Below, piece after piece: positions 36,001-39,681 of a DNA stretch of 39,681 bases. Location of the stretch: contig JBBRVU010000017.1 in assembly GCA_038246575.1 (NCBI GenBank), positions 1 to 39,681 on the forward strand, given 5' to 3'. The stretch is from JACCUZ01 sp038246575. GTDB taxonomy: Bacteria; Actinomycetota; Actinomycetes; JACCUZ01. Numbering within the stretch: position 1 is the first letter of the stretch; each line of letters opens with the position of its first letter. Below the pieces are notes generated by a model. That model was not told the DNA's origin. It saw only the letters and a program-made list of their open reading frames with translations, and searched no databases. Position numbers and translations under genes: made by a program.

Positions 36001-36273
36001 GCCGACCGATGGATCCCGACGCGCGGTGAGGTCTGGGACTTCAAGCACTACACGAGTACCAGGAGCGGCGACCTCGTGCGAACCGACCAAGCGGGTCGAT
36101 ATCTCCAGCTGGTCGGCCAGCAGGCCGACGGGTATACGGTGAGAAGCATCAACTACGTGTTCCCGTCTCTGGAAGTCGCGCTGGCCAATCGCCGCCGGTT
36201 GGTCAGTAGAGGTCTCGAAGCCATCCAGGTGCACTACGTGGGCGCCAACAACGCGTTGGTACTGGTCCCTTGA
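33064..36273 (+). CDS. DUF4157 (eCIS core domain) cargo with restriction-endonuclease-like C-terminus
   Basis: A 1,069-residue cargo protein. N-terminus: HELEADRIAESM at 80-91, a Cys-rich spacer (CSGCADSAKPCVGCAE, CSSC) typical of the family, then the DUF4157 domain at about 150-225 with FEPRFGADLGGVRVHLGAAA and HELAHVVLHG (HELAH 216-220). Residues 250-600 are helical. A hydrophobic module lies at about 619-720 (LEVAIVIGVSIVATPLAGAA, VILDIAGMVPDIVVVARAL). The last about 130 residues carry a PD-(D/E)xK-like set: E950 in GSMFEAWARI, D981 in LTADRW, E989 and D992-x-K994 in GEVWDFKHY, then QAGRYLQLVG. A DNase or RNase toxin is inferred. The ATG has no good ribosome site; GTG at about 33109 is an alternative. 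A likely immunity gene overlaps its stop. Confidence 0.82.
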   Translation: MCGNVAVTFGPDDRVVSRATLHAPPASSAPARPALSGPASPPPARVPQPALSRTLALGTVHRSAKPGGATGLPVSQPTDPHELEADRIAESMTGSCSGCADSAKPCVGCAEPRAPCSSCAGETVHRSASTGGATVGAADAPPRTSPTSQPLEQQVRSWFEPRFGADLGGVRVHLGAAAAHAADGLAANAYSVGSDIVFGAGRYAPDTAPGRALLAHELAHVVLHGAGGRTIHRQINQGGQGGQSQANAAMTARLEFAQSVLSAAPELAGADRTTLGQIVDAVPIYEAIRRRNVLRAESRTHRESIAYHERTNEMLVGSRSGSEPADAGVPPIAGVPAGPEIFESLRHEIATADAAIEQLDYDISASIAEFGLVGEALVIRLVEVEFPAIWVRRAKVLADTRLDVSRRQVLEQQRRYPPDACTVDQGALRAADAELARLDGERAQARDEQPRLRDERERQLAHRRDMDSRRRGAEEPGGLPGGVPPSNEDWVEIDAQVAQLDRRIEANEAAVVQRDRAFITAYANHGRAHPALYMGGYRPGMFVGMDDRQLAAAVGAWTQKLLNDIARTRENIADDTIKVWDLNDIPGQTYESLGVPRQSVLGQAVDRFVTDKRSERAWLDIALAVLEVAIVIGVSIVATPLAGAAVGLAFSAIHLGFDLAQVVREEAAANTNVHPELRDLSANDPDYLAVILDIAGMVPDIVVVARALRPAAVALRAGGDAADFALAAERQVGREAGRRLTETAVRRWRLGSAVERIGRAHAWVRRVLAAPASVLTDLTELAIERLRRLPSWMLERLRMMNEAGMRAALGCASPCKVDLEEIRRFLTQMTEDGAQRGATLASTTDIIAALPADVINVQLITAKLSKHPSLRAAISASGMTAEDFGALRRFTTPADLANPETAYETFTRYLSMVAANRAGSDVNELNRIAATMTAAQSRGPAASLKGSMFEAWARIHISDFANTSGFERLTTSVGGRPLTADRWIPTRGEVWDFKHYTSTRSGDLVRTDQAGRYLQLVGQQADGYTVRSINYVFPSLEVALANRRRLVSRGLEAIQVHYVGANNALVLVP

Positions 36274-36980
36274 CCCGTTTTCGTCTTCAGTCGAACACCG
36301 CTGCGCAGCGCTGGACCTTGGCGGACTACCCGGCGTTCGTGTTGGACCAGTTGTCCGAGCTGGGTCTGGTCGGTGACGTGGAGTGGGCGGCGGTCGGGCA
36401 CGACGTGGACCCGACGCCGTTTACCCTTCCCGGTGGTGCCGGTCTGGGCCGGCGGTTGTCGGAGGCGCTCGGCGACGTCGGCGACGACACCGTCGTGCTC
36501 GCGGGGGCCAAACCGGAGACGGATCCGCCGTGGACCGTGACCGTGCGACTCGCGCCGTACCACGCGCCCAGCGACTCACTCGACGGCGTCAACGTGCTCG
36601 CCCTGGAGTTCGACGTCGAACTTGATGACGAGGGGAGCAATGCCGGGCTAGTCGACGCGTTCCGGGTGGTCGCCGGTGCCGGTCGGGCACAGTACTCCTA
36701 CCTGCATCCTGAGGAGAGCTGGCGACGCCTCACGGCGCTGGTCGGTCGCGAGCCGGCCTTCACGACCATGCAGTTCCCTTGCTTCTACTGGTGCAACGGA
36801 CTGGGGCAGAGAGTCCTCGCAGTCCTGCGGAGCGACGCGCTGGACGATCTTGATGTGGACGAGAACACCACGTTCGAGGACGGATCGCGGCTCATCGTGA
36901 TGACGAACTCGCCGGAGGCGGCGTGCACGCCCGAGGCCGAGCAGCGGTTCGTCGATCTGGCCAGGTCGCTGCGCGCTTGA
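36270..36980 (+). CDS. Probable immunity protein for the upstream nuclease cargo
   Basis: A 236-residue protein starting at a TTG that overlaps the cargo stop by 4 nt (TTGA). The sequence is soluble and alpha/beta: WTLADYPAFVLDQLSELGLV, PPWTVTVRLAPYHAPS, NVLALEFDVELDDEG, EESWRRLTALVGREPAFTTM and SRLIVMTNSPEAACTPEAEQ. No membrane or DNA-binding motif. Immunity genes normally sit directly after a toxin gene in this coupled way, which is the main basis here; I do not recognise the family with certainty. It may act by capping the nuclease active site in the producing cell. A 10-bp hairpin follows 34 bp after its stop. Confidence 0.6.
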   Translation: MTRFRLQSNTAAQRWTLADYPAFVLDQLSELGLVGDVEWAAVGHDVDPTPFTLPGGAGLGRRLSEALGDVGDDTVVLAGAKPETDPPWTVTVRLAPYHAPSDSLDGVNVLALEFDVELDDEGSNAGLVDAFRVVAGAGRAQYSYLHPEESWRRLTALVGREPAFTTMQFPCFYWCNGLGQRVLAVLRSDALDDLDVDENTTFEDGSRLIVMTNSPEAACTPEAEQRFVDLARSLRA

Positions 36981-37014
36981 TTCCCCGCGTATCCCGACGG
37001 CCAAGGAACAGCGT

Positions 37015-37040
37015 CAGCCGCACCGCCCAGGGTGCGGCTG
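37015..37040 (+). terminator. Hairpin after the cargo/immunity pair
   Basis: A perfect 10-bp inverted repeat, CAGCCGCACC at 37015-37024 and GGTGCGGCTG at 37031-37040, with a 6-nt loop. It begins 34 bp after the immunity gene stop. There is no T tract, as is common for high-GC terminators. Its right arm also lies at the beginning of the broken ORF at 37032. Confidence 0.5.
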
Positions 37041-37533
37041 CCGCTGCTGTTGGTGGACGACCTGGAGATCGGGGCCTTGGGCGCCTTCGGGGCGGAGTTT
37101 GTCGACCTCGAACATCTCGGTCCGCAGTCCGTAGAGCCAGGACTCGGCGTATTCGCCGACAGCCTCGACCCATGGAAGAGACACCGCACGACGTACGTTC
37201 TGGTCGACGGCGAGAGCATCGACTTACCTTGGGGACCTCGATCCTGGGTCGGCGTCCTCGGGCCGAGGGGCGCCCGCGGTGGGAGACCGACAGTTCGCCC
37301 GGGAGCAGTGGGGCCAGCCGGCCAACGGCTCGAATTTCTCGCCGCGGACAGCCAGCTCCCTACGACCTTCGTGCAGGCCCTCCTGGCGGTCGGTACCGAC
37401 CGGTGCCTCTCTCGGGCGCCTTCGGCAAAACGTCGTCAACATCGCGATCCAGCGAACCCTCGTCGAGCTCGGACGCCGGAAGGCTGACGTCCTCCTCGTG
37501 ACCAACAACGGGGCCTTCATCGGCGAGACCTAG
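37032..37533 (+). pseudogene. Broken hypothetical ORF before the integrase
   Basis: A protein-like frame from about 37032 reads RLPLLLVDDLEIGALGAF, FVDLEHLGPQSVEPGLGVF and YVLVDGESIDLPWG, with a weaker segment FLAADSQLPTTFVQALLAVG later. The final coding-like part (NVVNIAIQRTLVELGRRKAD, LLVTNNGAFIGE) is in another frame and ends at 37533. At least one indel near 37420-37440 is needed to join them. The start overlaps a hairpin and has no good ribosome site. I do not recognise the family. Most likely a decayed gene; the 37534-37722 stretch after it shows nothing. Confidence 0.4.
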
Positions 37534-37722
37534 ATTCTGCCGGCCACTCCACCTACTGGGGCGTGCCGCGAGGTTCACGCTCGCGTATGGACATGGCCGA
37601 CGCCCGGGATGGGCAGGCTCATTCAGCATGGTCAAACTGAGGGGCCTGAAGCGCTGAAACTCTGACATTTCCAGTGCGAACGGCGCCGTCCCGGGCGGCT
37701 TTGGCACGTCAGGGTTGAGCGG

Positions 37723-38862
37723 TCAGGGCGGCCCAGCTGGTGGGCCCGTCGCGGTGCCTCGGACCGCAAGTTCGGACAGCTTGGCGGCGATCTCTGCGTC
37801 GCGGCCCCGAGCGGCGTGCTGGTAGCGAAGTGCGGCTTGCGGCGTTGAGTGCCCAAGCCTGCTCATGAGCTCGGCCAGGGTGGCCCCCGTTTGAGCCGCC
37901 AGGACCGCGCCCGTGTGCCGCAGGTCGTGGAAGCGCAGGTCTGGCCGACCGGCCGCTTCACGAGCGGGCATGTGGAACTGCTTGTAGTACCAACCGTGGG
38001 TGAAGTGACGGTCTGGCTGCTCAGGACTGTGCGGGAACAGGAGGGAGTCACGGTTCCGCCGGACATGGGCTGCCAGGTGCGCGACGACGAAGGGCATCAG
38101 GTGCGGTGGGATCGCGACAACACGGATGCCCGCAGCACTCTTTGGCTTTCCCACCACGTCAGCACGGCCGACGCGAACGAGGCCGCGAGCAACCGACAGC
38201 CGCTGCCGGTCGACGTCAATGTCACGACGTCGCAGCTCGATGAGTTCCCCGAAGCGCAGACCGCACCACGCTCCCAGAAGTGGCATCAACTGCAGGCGCT
38301 CGGGCATCGCCGTCACAAGGGCCGAGAGCTCCTCCAGCGAGGCCGGCTCAATCCGTCGCTCTCGCCTCGTCTGTCCCGCCCCGCGGATGGTGCAAGGGTT
38401 GGCGGTGATGACCTCCTCGAGCAGCGCCGTCGAGAGGATCGAGCGCAGCAGCGAGTAAGCGTGTGCTCGAGTTGTCTTCTTCGTCGGGTCCAGGGTCGCG
38501 TACCAGGCGCGGATGTCCGAAGAGCTGATCTTCCCGATCTGCTGCTCGCTGAACGCAGGGAGCAGGGTCCGATCGAGGTAGCCACGGTAGAGGTTGGCCG
38601 TGCTGGGCTTCAGTTCTCGGGACTTGAGCCACCGTTCCGCGTAGTCCTCGAAGGTGACGGTCCGGCGGTCGCGCTGACCCGGTGGCAACCACGCTTGGTC
38701 GGCCACTAGACGGCGCTCCGCAGCGAGCCACTCTTCACCATCGATCTTCGTCTCGAACGTCCGGGGGGCTTGGTACCTGAGCATGTCGGGACCCAGGTAC
38801 GAGGCCTGCCATCGCTTGGATGGCAGGCGGCGAAGATGGCCGAAGCCTCGTCGGTTCCGCAC
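37723..38862 (-). CDS. int: Tyrosine recombinase / site-specific integrase
   Basis: A phage-type integrase. From the GTG at 38862 it has about 379 residues. An N-terminal arm-binding region comes first, then the core-binding domain (VTFEDYAERWLKSRELKPST, LRSILSTALLEEVI) and the catalytic domain with R203 in GAWCGLRFGEL, the Lys region at about 239-241, H312 and R315 in FHDLRHTG, H338 in RLGHST and Y347 in ALRYQH. All catalytic residues are intact. The GTG has AGGAGGGGGTGGAG upstream; the longer frame to 38919 opens with a TTG inside a repeat and is unlikely. Tandem repeats and an att-like tRNA end lie upstream, so it should mediate integration and excision at a tRNA gene. Excisionase not seen. 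Confidence 0.9.
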   Translation of the reverse strand: MRNRRGFGHLRRLPSKRWQASYLGPDMLRYQAPRTFETKIDGEEWLAAERRLVADQAWLPPGQRDRRTVTFEDYAERWLKSRELKPSTANLYRGYLDRTLLPAFSEQQIGKISSSDIRAWYATLDPTKKTTRAHAYSLLRSILSTALLEEVITANPCTIRGAGQTRRERRIEPASLEELSALVTAMPERLQLMPLLGAWCGLRFGELIELRRRDIDVDRQRLSVARGLVRVGRADVVGKPKSAAGIRVVAIPPHLMPFVVAHLAAHVRRNRDSLLFPHSPEQPDRHFTHGWYYKQFHMPAREAAGRPDLRFHDLRHTGAVLAAQTGATLAELMSRLGHSTPQAALRYQHAARGRDAEIAAKLSELAVRGTATGPPAGPP

Positions 38863-38891
38863 TTGCTCCACCCCCTCCTGGGCCCTGCCGG

Positions 38892-38932
38892 CGTGCAATA
38901 AATGTGCGATAACGTGCAATAAACGTGCGATA
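38892..38932 (+). repeat. Two tandem 20-bp repeats upstream of the integrase
   Basis: The unit CGTGCAATAAATGTGCGATA (38892-38911) is repeated one base later as CGTGCAATAAACGTGCGATA (38913-38932), 19 of 20 bases identical, period 21 bp. They lie between the integrase start and the att-like site at 39050. Direct repeats there are typical of integrase arm-binding or excisionase sites, and two-turn spacing places both on one DNA face. They are AT-richer than the flanks. They may also control the integrase promoter. Confidence 0.7.
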
Positions 38933-39049
38933 TAGACGGTACCTCCTGGCCGCCAATGTCATCTAGTGCCTTCAAGAACTCACTTGTCCTGCAGGCGAAT
39001 TCAGTCCAAGAGTACAGGTGGGCGCACTGCCACGACTTGCGCGGAGCAT

Positions 39050-39073
39050 AGTTTCGAATCCTACCGGGGGCAC
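39050..39073 (+). other. tRNA-Arg-like 3' end, probable attachment-site half
   Basis: The segment contains TTCGAATCCTACCGGGGGCA, which resembles the T-arm and acceptor end of an actinobacterial tRNA-Arg, from memory of TTCGAATCCTGCCGGGGGC. The rest of the tRNA is absent upstream, and a strong hairpin follows immediately. This is what remains at the far end of an element that integrated into a tRNA 3' end. The intact tRNA would then lie to the left, outside the window or replaced by something not seen here. No second copy of the 20-bp core is visible in the window. Confidence 0.5.
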
Positions 39074-39077
39074 TACC

Positions 39078-39124
39078 GAAGGGGCCCGACCAGCCGGCGC
39101 GAAGCGCCTTGGCCGGGCCCCTTC
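39078..39124 (+). terminator. Strong hairpin after the att-like site
   Basis: Outer arms GAAGGGGCCCG (39078-39088) and CGGGCCCCTTC (39114-39124) pair perfectly. An inner GGCGC / GCGCC stem with a GAA loop continues it, so the hairpin is about 47 nt. It could terminate a tRNA on the plus strand and also the minus-strand small gene ending at 39136. It supports the view that DNA to the right is original chromosome. Confidence 0.7.
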
Positions 39125-39135
39125 GCGGTGCGCCG

Positions 39136-39306
39136 CTATGACGTCGGCCGGGTCTTCGAGGCCGGTGCAGTGCTACCTCCCGCCAGCGCACGACGACGCC
39201 GGGCACCCGCCCAGCGGGCTGCCTCGCCGACGGCCGCGGCCGCCGCCACCGACAGGGTCAGGGCGGCCAGGGCCAGGTCGGCCCTGTCATGGTCACGGAT
39301 GCGCAT
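39136..39306 (-). CDS. Small hypothetical protein downstream of the CBS-domain gene
   Basis: A 56-residue frame with ATG at 39306: MRIRDHDRADLALAALTLSV, then an Ala-rich helix, ERAARWAGARRRR-like basic segment and a short Ser/Thr tail. It could be an amphipathic or single hydrophobic helix followed by a basic end. It begins 60 bp after the CBS-domain gene in the same direction and ends next to a hairpin. The ribosome site is weak. It may be translated, but the frame is short and the case rests on composition and position. Confidence 0.35.
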   Translation of the reverse strand: MRIRDHDRADLALAALTLSVAAAAAVGEAARWAGARRRRALAGGSTAPASKTRPTS

Positions 39307-39366
39307 GCCCGAGCCCTGCCCGGATTCGGGCCCCCTACACGTGCCCGGCTCCGCTCCAGCGCCGGA

Positions 39367-39681
39367 TCAGCGGCGGCGAGCCTCGCCGTGCGAGGAGTCG
39401 CTCACCTCTCCGACAAGCTCCTCGATGACGTCCTCGAGGAAGACCACCCCGACCACCTGGCCGTCGTCGGCCACGACCCGGGCCAGGTGCGAGCCGGTGA
39501 GCTGCATCGTCTGCAGCACCGACTCCACCTCGTCGTCGCGCCGCACGTTCGCCATCCGGCGCACCCGCTTGGCGGGCACCGGCTCGAGTCGTTCCACCTC
39601 ATCGGCGTACAACACGTCCTTGAGGTGCAGGTAGCCCCCGAGGTCCCCGTCGTCGTCGAGCACCGGGTAGCGCGAGTAGCC
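39367..39681 (-). CDS. CBS-domain CNNM/CorC-type (hemolysin-family) protein, C-terminal part
   Basis: Partial: the gene enters from the right edge, so only the last 104 residues and the stop are visible. It reads GYSRYPVLDDDGDLGGYLHL, KDVLYADEVERLEP, then a second CBS motif, LARVVADDGQVVGVVFLEDV and IEELVGEVSDSS, ending in a basic tail. The VGVVFLEDVIEELVGEV pattern is typical of the second CBS domain of CNNM/CorC-type transporters (TlyC/hemolysin-like). It is probably a membrane ion-transport protein and part of the chromosome outside the element. The C-terminal CorC-like domain is missing here, so it is the short form. Confidence 0.8.
   Translation of the reverse strand, partial: GYSRYPVLDDDGDLGGYLHLKDVLYADEVERLEPVPAKRVRRMANVRRDDEVESVLQTMQLTGSHLARVVADDGQVVGVVFLEDVIEELVGEVSDSSHGEARRR

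Noticed and set aside
38863..38919. Longer integrase start at 38919
   Set aside because: The codon is TTG, inside a tandem repeat, with no ribosome site; the GTG at 38862 has a strong one.

Overview
The window is high-GC DNA (NTG starts, tightly packed operons, SARP-type regulator) from an actinobacterium; the sequence does not settle the genus. Its core, about 1.3-30.2 kb, is a nearly complete extracellular-type contractile injection system (CIS; relatives: Afp of Serratia, PVC of Photorhabdus, cytoplasmic CIS of Streptomyces), a phage-tail-like syringe with sheath, inner tube, spike, baseplate, tape measure and AAA+ ATPase.

Layout. (1) 0-0.4 kb: no gene, only a tRNA 3'-end-like remnant. 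(2) 0.4-1.15 kb, minus strand: SARP/BTAD regulator. (3) 1.3-12.9 kb, minus strand, read right to left: gp25 wedge (Pvc9), baseplate-J-like (Pvc11), P2-I-like (Pvc12), tape measure (Pvc14), AAA+ ATPase (Pvc15), two proteins with related N-termini and a small protein, mostly overlapping by 4-11 nt or nearly so. (4) 13.1-18.9 kb, plus strand: a frameshifted DUF4143 ATPase gene and two DUF4157 (eCIS core domain) cargo genes, one ending in an HNH/AHH-like nuclease domain and one in an L,D-transpeptidase-like domain. (5) 18.8-30.2 kb, minus strand, read right to left: Pvc16, an unknown, sheath 1, tube 1, sheath 2, tube 2, a LysM-type tube adaptor with an Ala/Gly/Ser-rich tail, a small protein, spike hub (gpD), spike OB protein (gpV) and a membrane-segment protein. 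(6) 30.3-32.6 kb, plus strand: a Cys/His/Asp-rich coiled-coil protein and two frameshifted small genes. (7) 33.1-37.0 kb, plus strand: a third DUF4157 cargo with a restriction-endonuclease-like C-terminus, and an overlapping probable immunity gene. (8) 37.0-39.1 kb: a broken ORF, a tyrosine integrase with tandem 20-bp repeats upstream, and a tRNA-Arg-like 3' end that looks like one attachment-site half. (9) 39.1-39.7 kb: probable chromosomal flank with a strong hairpin, a small ORF and the C-terminal end of a CBS-domain (CNNM/CorC-type) protein.

How it fits together: the minus-strand operons build the particle; the plus-strand DUF4157 genes supply cargo. The two nuclease cargos share a delivery architecture (DUF4157, helical middle, hydrophobic module) and differ at the C-terminal catalytic domain. 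I see no tail fibre (Pvc13) or PAAR tip (Pvc10), and one structural operon encodes a protein with a long hydrophobic segment, so an intracellular or membrane-linked mode like that described for Streptomyces CIS is more likely than a free particle with receptor-binding fibres. Four apparent frameshifts lie in accessory genes and none was noticed in the structural genes.
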